The notes: a model not told the origin generated them from the letters alone. Shown: positions 11,206 to 20,209, counted from the stretch's first letter. The stretch is DNA of 64,000 bases from Stenotrophomonas maltophilia (GCA_009912235.1 WNDS01000002.1:434001-498000), one strand, 5' to 3'. Program-made: numbers and translations.

Positions 11206-11232
11206 CGCAGTGGTTGCACCGCCGGTAACGGG

Positions 11233-11256
11233 AAAGGCGCCTTCGGGCGCCTTTTT
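11233..11256 (+). terminator. Rho-independent terminator after M13 paralogue
   Basis: A 9-bp stem, AAAGGCGCC/GGCGCCTTT, with a TTCG loop is followed by TTTTT. Confidence 0.9.
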
Positions 11257-11459
11257 CGTGGTGCGTGAACTGCGGCCCGCGCTTGGGCACTTCGAACTGA
11301 GCATTCACGAAACGCCTCGGTCGGGCGCGGGAGAAGAGTGTCTGCGCGTTGCGGTCAGACAGCCTGCCGATCGCGGTGCGCGGCCCCCGCATTGCAGCAC
11401 GATCCGGCATTAACACCCGGCGTGCTATCGCTGCGGTCTCGCCCGCTGCGGAGCCGCTC

Positions 11460-11942
11460 ATGGCCGTCAGGAACCTCATCTGCGCGTGGTACGACAAGGA
11501 CGCGCTGGATGCCGCCACCTTCTACGCCAACACCTTCCCCGACAGCGCGGTGACCGCCGTGCACCACGCGCCGGGCGATTACCCGGCTGGCCAGGAGGGC
11601 GCCGTGCTCACCGTTGAATTCACCGTCTGCGGCGTGGCCTGCGTCGGCCTCAATGGCGGCCCGGCGTTCAAGCACAACGAAGCGTTTTCGTTCCAGATCC
11701 AGACCGGCGACCAGGCCGAGACCGACCGGCTGTGGAACGCCATCGTCGGCAACGGCGGCCAGGAGAGCGACTGCGGCTGGTGCAAGAACCGCTGGGGCGT
11801 ATCCTGGCAGATCAGCCCGCGCGTGCTGATCGAAGCGGTAACTAGCACGGACAAGGCGCTGGCCAAGCGCGCCTTCAACGCGATGATGCCGATGAAGAAG
11901 ATCGACATCGGCATCATCGAAGCGGCGATTGCCGCCGCATGA
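11460..11942 (+). CDS. PhnB-like VOC-superfamily protein
   Basis: This is a 160-residue protein of the glyoxalase/bleomycin-resistance fold, in the PhnB-like or '3-demethylubiquinone methyltransferase-like' subgroup. Family features are LICAWYDKDALDAATFYA at the start, FPDSAV, the central GLNGGPAFKHNEAFSFQI, and the CGWCKNRWGVSWQISPR block near residues 102-118. Some family members bind a metal, but no substrate is established. The ATG at 11460 is used because the conserved fold begins there; the open frame extends 37 codons upstream without similarity. The stop overlaps the start of the next gene (ATGA at 11939-11942), so the two are translationally coupled. Confidence 0.85.
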   Translation: MAVRNLICAWYDKDALDAATFYANTFPDSAVTAVHHAPGDYPAGQEGAVLTVEFTVCGVACVGLNGGPAFKHNEAFSFQIQTGDQAETDRLWNAIVGNGGQESDCGWCKNRWGVSWQISPRVLIEAVTSTDKALAKRAFNAMMPMKKIDIGIIEAAIAAA

Positions 11943-13526
11943 GCCACTGGGACGCGATCATCGTCGGCGGCGGTCACAACGGACTGGTGTGCGCCACCTA
12001 CCTGGCGCGTGCGGGAAAGAAGATCGTGGTGCTGGAACGGCGTGGCGTGCTCGGCGGCGCGGCGGTGACCGAGGAATTCCATCCCGGCTTCCGCAACTCG
12101 GCGGCCTCCTACACGGTGTCGCTGCTGCAGTCGAAGGTGATCGACGACCTGCAGCTGCACGCGCATGGGCTGCGCATCATCAACCGGCCGGCCAACAACT
12201 TCCTGCCGCTGGACGACGGCCGCTACCTGCTGTCGGCACCGGGCCGCACCCAGGCCGAGGTGGCGAAATTCTCCGAGCGCGATGCGCAGCGGCTGCCCGA
12301 ATACGAGGCGCGGCTGGAGATCTTCGCCGATGCACTGCGCGCGTGGGCGCTGCGTGCGCCACCGGACCTGGGCGTGGCCGGCGGCTGGCGTGCCCTGCCC
12401 GCGCTGTGGCAGATGGGGCGCCTCGGCCGCGAACTGGCCACGCTGGACGCTTCGCTGCGGCAGGAACTGCTGGACCTGTTCACCCTGTCGGCGGCCGAGT
12501 ACCTGGACCGCTGGTTCGAAAGCGAACCGATCAAGGCGCTGTTCGGCTTCGATGGCATCGTCGGCAACTTCGCCAGCCCGTGCACGCCTGGCAGCGCATA
12601 CGTGCTGCTGCACCACGTGTTCGGCCAGTGCAACGGGGTGAAGGGGGCCTGGGGCCATGCGATCGGCGGCATGGGTGCGATCAGCCAGGCCATCGCTGCG
12701 GCGGCGCGCGAAGCCGGTGCGACGCTGCGCGTGGATGCGGGCGTGCAGCGCATGCTGATCGAGCAGGGGCGCGTGGCCGGCGCGGTGCTTGCCAGCGGCG
12801 AGACGCTGCGTGCACGCGCCGTAATCGCCAACGTCAATCCGAAGCTGCTCTACGAACAGCTGCTGGAACCGGCGCAGGTGCCGCAGGCCACGCGGGAACG
12901 GATGGCGCAGTGGCGCTGCGGCTCCGGCACGTTCCGGATGAATGTGGCGTTGGACCGCCTGCCGGACTTCCGCGCCCTGCCCGGCCCCGGCGACCACCTC
13001 AGCGCCGGCATCATCCTCGCGCCCAGCCTGGACTACATGGACCGCGCGTGGCTGGATGCGCGGCGTGATGGGTGGTCGCGCGAACCGATCGTGGAGATGC
13101 TGATTCCCAGCACGCTGGACGATTCGCTGGCACCACCCGGGCAGCATGTGGCCAGCCTGTTCTGCCAGCACGTGGCGCCAGTGCTGCCCGGCGGGCGGCA
13201 GTGGGACGCTCATCGCGATGAAGTGGCCGACCTGATGATCGCCACCGTCGAGCGCCACGCGCCGGGCTTCGCTGCCAGCGTACTGGGCCGGCAGGCGCTG
13301 TCACCGCTGGACCTGGAACGCACCTTCGGGTTGATCGGTGGCGATATCTTCCATGGCGCGCTCAGTGCCAACCAGCTGTTTTCCGCACGTCCGATGGTCG
13401 GCCAGGCGGGCTATCGGGGGGGCGCTGCCGGGGCTGTATCTGTGTGGCTCGGGAACGCATCCCGGCGGTGGTGTGAGCGGAGCGCCGGGGCACAATGCCG
13501 CACAGGTGGTGTTGCAGGATCTGTAG
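11939..13526 (+). pseudogene. Phytoene-desaturase/PYROXD2-like FAD oxidoreductase, frameshifted in a G7 tract
   Basis: This is a flavin-dependent oxidoreductase with an N-terminal dinucleotide fold, IIVGGGHNGLVCATYLARAGK, at residues ~6-26, and the GGAAVTEEFHPGF segment typical of the PYROXD2/CrtI-like group. The frame runs to a G7 tract at 13416-13422. Beyond it, coding continues in another frame with the family's C-terminal FAD-binding block, [19 protein letters not shown], and ends at TAG 13524-13526. One extra G explains the shift. The unshifted reading runs on to 13687 with nonsense residues across the repeat region. The C-terminal FAD motif is lost in the shifted product, so it is probably inactive. 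The stop codon lies inside a GTAG repeat. The substrate is unknown. Confidence 0.88.
13416..13422 (+). repeat. G7 tract at frameshift point
   Basis: Seven consecutive G separate the two coding frames of the FAD oxidoreductase. Six would restore a single frame reading Tyr-Arg-Gly-Ala-Leu-Pro. Confidence 0.85.
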
Positions 13527-13545
13527 ATCCACGCCTTGCGTGGGT
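13523..13545 (+). repeat. GTAG-headed palindrome (SMAG/REP-like)
   Basis: GTAG is followed by ATCCACGC, a 3-base loop and GCGTGGGT. The same sequence, reverse-complemented, appears at 63087-63109. GTAG at one end of a short hairpin is the hallmark of S. maltophilia SMAG elements. It supplies the stop codon of the preceding gene. Confidence 0.75.
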
Positions 13546-13556
13546 GCGCGCGCGGC

Positions 13557-13577
13557 GTGCCGACCAACGGTCGGCAC
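13557..13577 (+). repeat. Second palindrome of REP pair
   Basis: GTGCCGACC-AAC-GGTCGGCAC is a perfect 9-bp stem with a 3-base loop, 11 bases after the GTAG palindrome. Confidence 0.75.
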
Positions 13578-13579
13578 CC

Positions 13580-13616
13580 GCAGCGTCAAATGATCCTTTG
13601 GATCATTTGACGCTGC
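13580..13616 (-). terminator. 17-bp perfect inverted repeat at the rhomboid 3' end
   Basis: The arms at 13580-13596 and 13600-13616 are perfectly complementary across 17 bp around a TTT loop. The rhomboid stop codon (13603-13605) lies inside one arm. There is no long T run on either strand. It may act as a 3' stabilising hairpin or a bidirectional terminator, or it may be a third REP unit. Confidence 0.7.
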
Positions 13617-14277
13617 GCAGATGGTTCGGGCGCTTGGGCGGGCCGGGCGGGCGGCGCTTGTTGAACGGTGGCTGCCCGCGCCAGTAGCGGATCAGCAGCC
13701 AGCCGAACAGCATGCCGCCCAGGTGCGCGAAGTGGGCCACGCCCGGCTGCCAGCCGGTGGCGCCAAGCACCAGTTCGCCAACGCCGAACAGGATCACGAA
13801 GGTGCGCGCCTTCATCGGAATGGGCGGGAACAGCAGCATCACGCGCTGGTTCGGGAACAGCATGCCGTAGGCCAGCAGCAGGCCGAACACCCCGCCGGAC
13901 GCGCCCAGCACCGTGGCCGGGTTGTCCAGCAGCGAACCCACCAGCAGCTGGCACAGGCCGGCACCGGCCACGCAGACCAGGTAATAGAGCAGGAAGCGCT
14001 TTTCGCCCCAGGTCTGTTCCAGCGGCGCGCCGAACATGAAAACGGCCAGCATGTTGAAGAACAGATGGCCGAAGCTGCCGTGCAGGAAACCATAGGTCAG
14101 CAGCTGCCACGGCTGGAAGTTGCCGCCGGGCGAGAACGCATCGAAGCCGTGCTGCAGCGGCTGCAGCATGAACGGCTCGAAGGTCTGCATGCCCAGCAGG
14201 AACGGCTGCTGCAGCAGGAACAGGATCGCGTTGGCGATCAACAGGGCCTTGGTGACAGGGGGCAGTCGCGCGAACAT
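13603..14277 (-). CDS. Rhomboid-family intramembrane serine protease
   Basis: This inner-membrane protease cleaves substrate transmembrane segments. It has 224 residues and about six hydrophobic segments, the size of compact bacterial rhomboids. Visible features are HGSFGHLFFNM at 66-76 (HxxxN-type motif with His66, His71, Asn75), the GASGG nucleophile motif with Ser127, and the catalytic His in AHLGGM (His185). The C-terminal tail is Pro/Arg-rich and cytosolic. The start is set at the ATG at 14277 (MFARLPP); an ATG seven codons upstream is less likely. The gene stands alone, convergent with the FAD oxidoreductase, and its 3' end lies in a perfect palindrome. Confidence 0.92.
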   Translation of the reverse strand: MFARLPPVTKALLIANAILFLLQQPFLLGMQTFEPFMLQPLQHGFDAFSPGGNFQPWQLLTYGFLHGSFGHLFFNMLAVFMFGAPLEQTWGEKRFLLYYLVCVAGAGLCQLLVGSLLDNPATVLGASGGVFGLLLAYGMLFPNQRVMLLFPPIPMKARTFVILFGVGELVLGATGWQPGVAHFAHLGGMLFGWLLIRYWRGQPPFNKRRPPGPPKRPNHLRSVK

Positions 14278-14370
14278 GGGAGCACCGGCAGGTATCAACC
14301 TGCATGATAGCCGCAGTGCAGCAGGCCGTCGTGCGCGCGCGGGGCCGCCCTGTTCAGCTGCCGCTGGCGC

Positions 14371-14676
14371 TCAGCCCGGCCCCCACACCGCAGCGTCCAG
14401 CGCCGCGACCGGATCGACGGCCGGCATGCGCACGCGCCCGTTCTGCACCACCACGCCTTCCGCGCGCAGCCGCTGCGACTGCTCGCGCCAGCCGGCCGAG
14501 CCTTCGGGCATGGCAATGCGGCCGTCCGAGCGCAGCACGCGGTGCCAGGGCAGGTCAGGATCATCATTCTGGCCGAGCACGCGCGCGGTCAGCCGCGCAC
14601 GCCCGGGCAGCCCGGCGCGCATCGCCACCTGGCCGTAGCCCAGCACCTGCCCGGGCGGAATCGCACGGATCACCAC
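14371..14676 (-). pseudogene. Alkyltransferase-like (ATL/MGMT-fold) protein, 5' end shifted in a (GC)n tract
   Basis: The DNA-binding fold of O6-alkylguanine alkyltransferases is present, but the active motif reads PWHR rather than PCHR. That is the signature of ATL proteins, which bind O6-alkylguanine and hand it to nucleotide excision repair without removing the alkyl group. The core IRAIPPGQVLGYGQVA is intact. The N-terminus is not: the natural start TPEQSRA is in a different frame, joined at a GC-repeat at 14683-14691. Only a GTG at 14676 gives an in-frame start, leaving ~101 residues and possibly losing the first helix. It sits directly downstream of the EamA gene on the same strand. Confidence 0.72.
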
Positions 14677-14682
14677 CAGGAT

Positions 14683-14691
14683 GCGCGCGCG
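14683..14691 (-). repeat. (GC)4G tract at ATL frameshift point
   Basis: Upstream codons ACG CCG GAA CAA TCG CGC are in one frame and ATC CTG GTG GTG ATC in another. Two more bases, or one fewer, in this dinucleotide repeat would join them. Confidence 0.6.
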
Positions 14692-14703
14692 ATTGTTCCG
14701 GCG

Positions 14704-15624
14704 TCAGCGGCGCAGCCGCGTCACCAGCAGTACGCCGAGCAGGACCAGCACGGTGCCGGCGATCTGCGCCGGCCCCATCGGTTCGTCGAGCACCCATAGG
14801 CTCATCACGATGGTGGAAACCGGGCCCAGCATACCGACCTGCGCGGGCAGCGACGAGCCGACGCGCTGCACCGCCAGCATGATCGCCAGCACCGGCAGCA
14901 CGGTGCACACGGTGGCATTGACCAGCGACAGCCACTGCACCGGTGCCGGCGCCTGCCACAGCAGCGGCAGCGGATGGGTGATGGCGAAATGCAGCAGCAC
15001 CAGCACACCGGCCACGCAGCTGGCATAGGCGGTCAGGCGCACCGCACCGATACGCGCCACCACCTGGCCGCTGCCGAACAGGTACAGCGCATAGCTGAGC
15101 CCACTGCCCAGCACCAGCAGGCTGCCGACGATGATCTGCCCGCCTTCGCGCTGCAGGTCATGGCCGAAGGCCAGCAGCACGCCGAGGTAGCTCAGCACCA
15201 GCGCCGCGATCTGCCAGCGGCCCGGGCGCTGGCGTGCAAGCAGCACGTTGATCAGCAGCACCAGGGTGGGGTTCAAGTACAGGATCAGCCGTTCCAGCGT
15301 CACGCTGATGTACTGCAACCCCTGGAAATCCAGCAGGCTGGACAGGTAGTAATCGGTTAAGCCCAGCCACAGCACGCGGGCGCGGTCGGCCTAGGACAGC
15401 GGCGTGGCGCGGCGCGCCGACCACAGCGCCATCAGCACGAACAGCGGCAGCGCCATCAGCATGCGCAATGCCAGCAGCGTGGTGGCATCCACACCGTGGC
15501 GCAGGCCAAGCTTGACGATGATGGCCTTGCCCCACGCGGCAATGGCACCGATGGCGGCCAGGCCGATGCCCCCGAGTGCGATACGCGGGGACGCGGTGGC
15601 AATGCGCGGAACAGGACGGGACAT
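14704..15624 (-). pseudogene. EamA/DMT-family transporter interrupted by an amber codon
   Basis: This is a drug/metabolite-transporter-type inner-membrane protein of 306 codons with about ten hydrophobic segments. The start, MSRPVPRIA, is the ATG at 15624. After codon 77 a TAG at 15391-15393 interrupts the frame (Pro-Leu-Ser-stop-Ala-Asp-Arg). The same frame then continues through WLGLTDYYLSSLLDFQGLQ and on to VTRLRR at 14704. CAG in place of TAG would give a normal gene. The first EamA repeat is split, so a functional carrier is not expected. An internal start at 15375 would make only a truncated protein. It is the fourth gene of a leftward run beginning with DUF418. The substrate is unknown. 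Confidence 0.88.
15391..15393 (-). other. In-frame TAG within EamA transporter
   Basis: Read on the minus strand the codons are CTG TCC TAG GCC GAC CGC. Both sides are coding in the same frame. Confidence 0.8.
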
Positions 15625-16004
15625 CAGCAGGACGGCGGGCCGCACAGGGGCGGCCGTGAATGCAGGGGGTACCCATTGTCGCATGGGCGTGCGGGCCACC
15701 GGCCCGGCAGCGCCGGGCGTAACGACGCGCCCCCGGCTCCGGCTCAGCGCATCAGCACCACTTCCTCGGCCGAGGTCGGGTGGATCGCCACGGTATCGTC
15801 GAACTGCGCCTTGGTCGCGCCCATCTTCAGGGCCACGGCAAAGCCCTGCAGGATCTCGTCGGCCGCCTCGCCCAGCAGGTGGATGCCCACCACGCGTTCC
15901 TCCGCACCGGCACAGACCATCTTGAACAGGCTGCGCTGGGTGCCGTTGGCCAGCCCCTGCAGCATCGGCCGGAAGCGGCTGTAGTACACGCTCACCTGCT
16001 CGAA

Positions 16005-16014
16005 GCGCGCGCGC
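16005..16014 (-). repeat. (GC)5 tract, second gor frameshift point
   Basis: The reading changes here between GISEEEAR upstream and RFEQVSVYYSRF downstream. A change of -1 or +2 bases in the dinucleotide repeat restores one frame. Confidence 0.82.
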
Positions 16015-17056
16015 CTCCTCCTCGCTGATGCCGACCTGGCCCAGCGGCGGATGCGAGAACACCACGCTGGGCACGTTCTCATAATCCATCTTCGTCTGCG
16101 GCTGGCCACCGAACAGGCGGTCCATCATCCGCCGCGCGGCGGCCACGGCCACCGGCGTCAGCCCCACCTTGCCTGCGATATCCCCCACCGCGTGCACGCT
16201 GGGCACTGCGGTGGTCTGCCACGCGTCCACCTCCACCTGCTGGTGTTCGCCGATGCCGATGCCCAGCGCTTCCAGCCCCAGCCCCTGGCTGTTGCCGCGC
16301 CGGCCGGTGGCAAAGAACAGCGCGTCATACACGCTGTCCTGCGGCCCATCGTGGCCAAACGCACGTACACCCTCGCCCTCGCGCTGCAGTTCACGCAGGC
16401 GGTAGTTGAAGTGGATGCGCACGCCCTGCTGGCGCAGGTTGTCGGCCAGCCGGTCGGTCAGTTCGTAGTCGAAGCGTTCCAGCAACCGATCGCCGCGCAC
16501 CAGCAGCTCCACGCAGCTGCCGAGTGCCTGCAGCAGCCCTGCCAGTTCCACCGCGATGTAGCCGCCGCCCACGATGGCCACGCGCGCCGGCGCAGCGCGC
16601 AGGTCGAAGAAATCGTCGGACACCCGGCCCAGTTCCGCGCCGGGAAGCGACGGACGCTGCGGGTGCGCGCCGGTGGCCAGCAGGATGTGCGCCGCGCTGT
16701 AGTGCACGCCATCGCTGCAGGCCACGGTGTGTGCGTCCAGCAGGTGGCCGCGCGCCGGAATGCGCACCACGCCGGTTTCATCCAGCCGGTTGCGGTAGCT
16801 GCTGTGGATGTTGCTGATATAGGCCTGGCGATGGATCACCAGTTCCTTCCACGACAACGCCGGTCGCTCGGGCACGTCGAAGCCCAGCGCGCTGGCCAGC
16901 GCGATGCGCTCGGCCAGGTCGGCCGCCAGCCACATCGCCTTCTTCGGCACGCAGCCCACGTTCACGCAGGTGCCACCCAGCTCGCCGGGCTCCAGCAGGG
17001 CCACGCGCTTTCCGTGCTGCGCGGCACGGATGGCGCCGGCCAGGCCGGCGGAACCG

Positions 17057-17063
17057 CCCCCCC
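17057..17063 (-). repeat. C7/G7 tract, first gor frameshift point
   Basis: G7 on the coding strand lies inside the FAD-binding glycine motif. G6 would read LGGGSAGLAGA, the expected Rossmann signature. Confidence 0.85.
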
Positions 17064-17097
17064 AGGACGATCAGGTCGTAATCGAAGGAAGCACGGC

Positions 17098-18345
17098 TCA
17101 TGTAAATCGCTCGGGTCGGTACGGATGGGGATCGATGGAGGGCGCATGGCCACAGACCATGTCGGCCACCATCTGGCCGGTGCCGGCGCTCATGCTGATA
17201 CCGAGCATGCCATGCCCGGCCGCGAGCCAGACGTGAGGATGCACGGGTGCGCGGCCGATCAACGGCACATCGTCCACGCTCATCGGCCGCCAGCCACACC
17301 ACTGTTCCTGCAGCACATCACCACGTGGCGCACGCAGATAACGATCGGCTGCCTGCTGCAGTGCCTGCAGGCGCGCGTGGCGCAACTGCGGGTCCTGCCC
17401 GGAAAATTCCATGGTGCCGCCCAGCCGCAGGCTGTCCTGCCAGGCGATGGCGAACACGGAATGGTCCTTCAGCACCACCGGCCGCTGCGGGACCTGTGCA
17501 GGGCGTGACCAGGTCAGCGAGTAGCCCTTCCCGGCCTGGATCGGCACCCGCAGGCCCAGCGCGCGCGCCCACGCCGGTGACCACGGGCCGGTGGCCAGCA
17601 CCAGCGCGCGGACCTGCAGGCGCCGCGCGGCGGCATGCACGCACACCCCATCGGCCGTCGATACGAAACCCTCGATGGCGGTGTTTTCTTCAATCACCAC
17701 GCCACGCGCGCGCAGCACCCGCGCCAGTTCGGCGGTGTAGTGGTCCGGGCGCAGCTGCGCATCGCCAGGGAAATGGATCGCGCCCACCACGCGGTCGTGG
17801 AAGGCGGGGTTTTCGCGCACGTAGCGCGCACCGTCCACGGGCTGTGCAGCAATGCCCAGCGCGTGCAGCGCCTCGCATTCGCGCAGGTGGTGTGCGTAGT
17901 TGCGTTCATCGCCGAACACATAGTCCAGCCCACGTGCATCGAACTCGCACTGCAACGCCTGCGTCTGCACCCAGCTGGCCAGCCGTGCGCGCGAATCATC
18001 CAGCAGCGCCGCGCGGGCACGGGTGGCGTGCAGCCAGTCATCGGCGTTGCAGCGCGCGGCGAACTGCAGCAGCCAGCGCCACAGTGCCGGATCCAGCCGG
18101 GTGCGCACATACAGCGGCGCGCGCGGGTCCAGCATCCAGCGCAGCGCGCGCCAGGGAACGCCCGGTGCAGCCAGCGGCGGCGCGTGGCTGGGGGTGATGG
18201 TGCCGCAGTTGCCGTGCGAGGTGGCCGCGCCGACGCGGCCGCGTTCCAGCACACGCACCTGCCGGCCATGCAGGCTCAGGGCCAGCGCGCAGGCCAGGCC
18301 GATGGCGCCGCCACCGACCACAAGCACCTCATCGCGCGGCGCCAC
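17098..18345 (-). CDS. FAD-dependent D-amino-acid dehydrogenase/oxidase-like protein (DadA family)
   Basis: This 415-residue flavoprotein of the DAO superfamily starts with VLVVGGGAIGLACALAL, the FAD dinucleotide fold, at residues ~8-24. It ends with the second FAD-contact segment, WCGWRPMSVDDVPLIGRA, and the C-terminal GHGMLGISMSAGTGQMVADM. The pattern is that of DadA-type D-amino-acid dehydrogenases, which deaminate D-amino acids and pass electrons to the respiratory chain. Glycine, sarcosine or hydroxyproline-derived substrates are equally possible. No alanine racemase is adjacent, so a specific dadA role is not supported. The stop overlaps the gor start by ATGA. Six bases separate its start from the DUF418 stop upstream. 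Confidence 0.88.
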   Translation of the reverse strand: MAPRDEVLVVGGGAIGLACALALSLHGRQVRVLERGRVGAATSHGNCGTITPSHAPPLAAPGVPWRALRWMLDPRAPLYVRTRLDPALWRWLLQFAARCNADDWLHATRARAALLDDSRARLASWVQTQALQCEFDARGLDYVFGDERNYAHHLRECEALHALGIAAQPVDGARYVRENPAFHDRVVGAIHFPGDAQLRPDHYTAELARVLRARGVVIEENTAIEGFVSTADGVCVHAAARRLQVRALVLATGPWSPAWARALGLRVPIQAGKGYSLTWSRPAQVPQRPVVLKDHSVFAIAWQDSLRLGGTMEFSGQDPQLRHARLQALQQAADRYLRAPRGDVLQEQWCGWRPMSVDDVPLIGRAPVHPHVWLAAGHGMLGISMSAGTGQMVADMVCGHAPSIDPHPYRPERFT

Positions 18346-18351
18346 CGAGAC

Positions 18352-19578
18352 TCAGCCGCGGGAGGGCGCGCGGCGCAGGGGCGGCCACTTCAGGTAGGTC
18401 AGCGCCCGCCACAACCACTCCATCGGACCGAAGCGGAAATGCCGCAGCCAGGCGTGGCTGAGCAGCAGCTGCAGCGCGAACAGCACCACCGCGAACTCCA
18501 GCTGCCACGCGCGCGGCAGCCATTCGAACAGGCCCGCGCCATAACCGTAGAACAGCAGCGTGCACACCACCGACTGCATCAGGTAGTTGGTCAGCGCCAT
18601 GCGCCCGGCCGGCGCCAGCCACTGCAAGTGTTCACGCGCCCGCATGAACCAGCCCAGGTAGCCCAGGCACAGCAGCACGCCGGCAAGGGCATTGAGCCCG
18701 GTAGCCGCCGCGCCCACGGCATCGAACCGCCCCGGCGCGATGTACGGCACCCACACCGCCCCGGCCACCGCCAGCAGCAGCCCCACCGGCAGTGCGATCC
18801 AGCGCAGTCGCGCATACAGGCGTTCGAAGCGCGCCGGTGCGGACAGGGCGCCGCTGCGCGCGAACCAGCTGCCGAGCAGGAACATGCCCAGCACTTCCGG
18901 CCCGGACACGAAGACCGCGCCCATCGTCGAACCGAAATCACGCAGCCGCTGCACGTTGGCCTCGGCCCAGCTGCCGTGGCCATAGGCCTGGCGCTGCTGC
19001 TCGATGGACGCCAGCGCGCTGCCGGCCATCTTGTCCAGCTCATCCGGTGCGTGCACGGCCATCGCGCTGACCATCATGCCCAGCAGCAGCGTGAGCGCCA
19101 CGCCGCACAGGTAGACCGCCATGCCCATCCATGGCAGCCAGCGTTGCGGCGCCTCGCGGCAGGCCAGCAGCACCAGCGAAGCCAGCGCGTACAGCACCAG
19201 GATGTCGCCCGACCAGACCAGCAGCGCATGGCACAGGCCGATCAGCAGCAGTGCCGCGCTGCGCCGCAGGTAGAACGGAGTGAACGCACGCCCGGCGGCG
19301 TCGGCGCGCTGCGCCATCACCGCGAAACCGGCACCGAACAGCAGCGAGAACAGCGGGAAGAACTTGCCCTGCACCAGCACGTAGACCAACGCGTCGGCCC
19401 AGCGGTCGATGCCCTGCCAATGCACGTCGATACCGGTGAAGGCCAGGTCCATCGGCCCGGTGAAGGCTTCGATGTTCATCAGCAGGATGCCCAGCAGCGC
19501 GAAGCCGCGCAGGCTGTCGATGACGGTGATGCGCTCGGCCGAAGCAACCGGCTGCAGCGAGGGGGAAGCGGCGTTCAC
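18352..19578 (-). CDS. DUF418-family integral membrane protein (YeiB-like)
   Basis: This polytopic membrane protein begins ITVIDSLRGFALLGILLMNIEAF, the hallmark of the DUF418/YeiB group, which is distantly related to acyltransferase-3 proteins. About ten hydrophobic segments follow. The C-terminal DUF418 region includes AGRMALTNYLMQSVVCTLLFYGYG and GPMEWLWRALTYLKW. The biochemical function is unknown. The GTG at 19578 is preferred over an ATG at 19641 because a promoter-like CATAAT lies between them and the conserved sequence starts later; this is uncertain. It is the first gene of a leftward cluster with the flavoprotein and gor. Confidence 0.85.
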   Translation of the reverse strand: MNAASPSLQPVASAERITVIDSLRGFALLGILLMNIEAFTGPMDLAFTGIDVHWQGIDRWADALVYVLVQGKFFPLFSLLFGAGFAVMAQRADAAGRAFTPFYLRRSAALLLIGLCHALLVWSGDILVLYALASLVLLACREAPQRWLPWMGMAVYLCGVALTLLLGMMVSAMAVHAPDELDKMAGSALASIEQQRQAYGHGSWAEANVQRLRDFGSTMGAVFVSGPEVLGMFLLGSWFARSGALSAPARFERLYARLRWIALPVGLLLAVAGAVWVPYIAPGRFDAVGAAATGLNALAGVLLCLGYLGWFMRAREHLQWLAPAGRMALTNYLMQSVVCTLLFYGYGAGLFEWLPRAWQLEFAVVLFALQLLLSHAWLRHFRFGPMEWLWRALTYLKWPPLRRAPSRG

Positions 19579-19656
19579 AGGGCATCCATTGGCCAGACCC
19601 GCACCATTATGGGCCGGCAGGCGTGTGCGTGAATGGGCCATCGGCCATGAACGCAG

Positions 19657-19678
19657 ACGGCCCGCCGAAGCGGGCCGT
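19657..19678 (-). terminator. Hairpin between slyD and DUF418
   Basis: A perfect 9-bp stem, ACGGCCCGC/GCGGGCCGT, with a 4-base loop lies about 50 bases past the slyD stop codon. There is no T run, so termination may be weak. Confidence 0.6.
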
Positions 19679-19726
19679 CAAAGCAGGCAATGGGCGGGCA
19701 ACCCTCAGGCAGCCCGCCCGGCACAC

Positions 19727-20209
19727 TCAGTGCTGGTGGCCGCCGTCGCCGTGCACGTGGCCGTGCTCGATCTCTTCCTTGCCGGCTTCGCGCACATCGA
19801 CGATTTCCACGTCGAAGTGCAGGTCCTTGCCGGCCATCGGGTGGTTCAGGTCCACGTCCACCACGCTCATGCCGACCTTCTGCACGGTGACCGCACGCGG
19901 GCCGAAGTTGGTCTGCAGCACGACCTGCTGGCCCGGGACCAGCTTGGCGGTACCAAAGTGCTTCTTCGGCACGCGCTGGGACAGGCCGTCACGGCGCTCG
20001 CCGTAGGCATCGGCCGAAGCCACGTCGACGCTGAAGGTCGCGCCGGCTTCCTTGTCCATCATGGCGTTTTCCAGGCCCGGAATGATGTTGCCGTGGCCGA
20101 TCAGGATGGCCAGCGGCTCACCACGGTCCTTGGACGACTCGATCGGCGCCTGGCCGGCTTCGGCAACGGTGTAGTGGAAACGGACAACGCGGTCTTTTTC
20201 GATCTTCAT
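19727..20209 (-). CDS. slyD: FKBP-type peptidyl-prolyl isomerase SlyD
   Basis: This is a cytosolic prolyl isomerase and chaperone that also binds nickel through its tail. The order is the FKBP half-domain from MKIEKDRVVRFHYTV, then GEPLAILIGHGNIIPGLE, the insert-in-flap chaperone domain (DAYGERRDG...VPKKHFG...), then VDLNHPMAGKDLHFDVEI. A short His-rich C-terminus, HGHVHGDGGHQH, follows. The tail is much shorter than that of E. coli SlyD, giving 160 residues. The ATG at 20209 is chosen because homology begins exactly there. It is transcribed alone, divergent from the NlpC/P60 lipoprotein gene. Confidence 0.95.
   Translation of the reverse strand: MKIEKDRVVRFHYTVAEAGQAPIESSKDRGEPLAILIGHGNIIPGLENAMMDKEAGATFSVDVASADAYGERRDGLSQRVPKKHFGTAKLVPGQQVVLQTNFGPRAVTVQKVGMSVVDVDLNHPMAGKDLHFDVEIVDVREAGKEEIEHGHVHGDGGHQH

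Larger units (their letters stand above)
15744..17101 (-). pseudogene. gor: Glutathione-disulfide reductase with two frameshifts
   Basis: This flavoenzyme reduces oxidised glutathione with NADPH in the cytoplasm. All landmarks exist but in three frames. MSRASFDYDLIVLGG starts at 17101 and overlaps the upstream gene by ATGA. Then comes a shift in a C7 run at 17057-17063 (G7 in the gene). The next part holds the redox block GGTCVNVGCVPKK, the NADPH fold VAIVGGGYIAVELAG and GDIAGKVGLTPVA. A second shift falls in (GC)5 at 16005-16014. The last part, ending ATKAQFDDTVAIHPTSAEE, carries the active-site His of the dimer interface and stops at 15744. Removing one base at each site gives about 451 codons, the usual length. 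As written, no full enzyme can be made. Confidence 0.92.

Noticed and set aside
17098..19578. A D-amino-acid catabolic operon (dadA with racemase)
   Set aside because: No alanine racemase or regulator adjoins the flavoprotein. Neighbours are DUF418 and gor.
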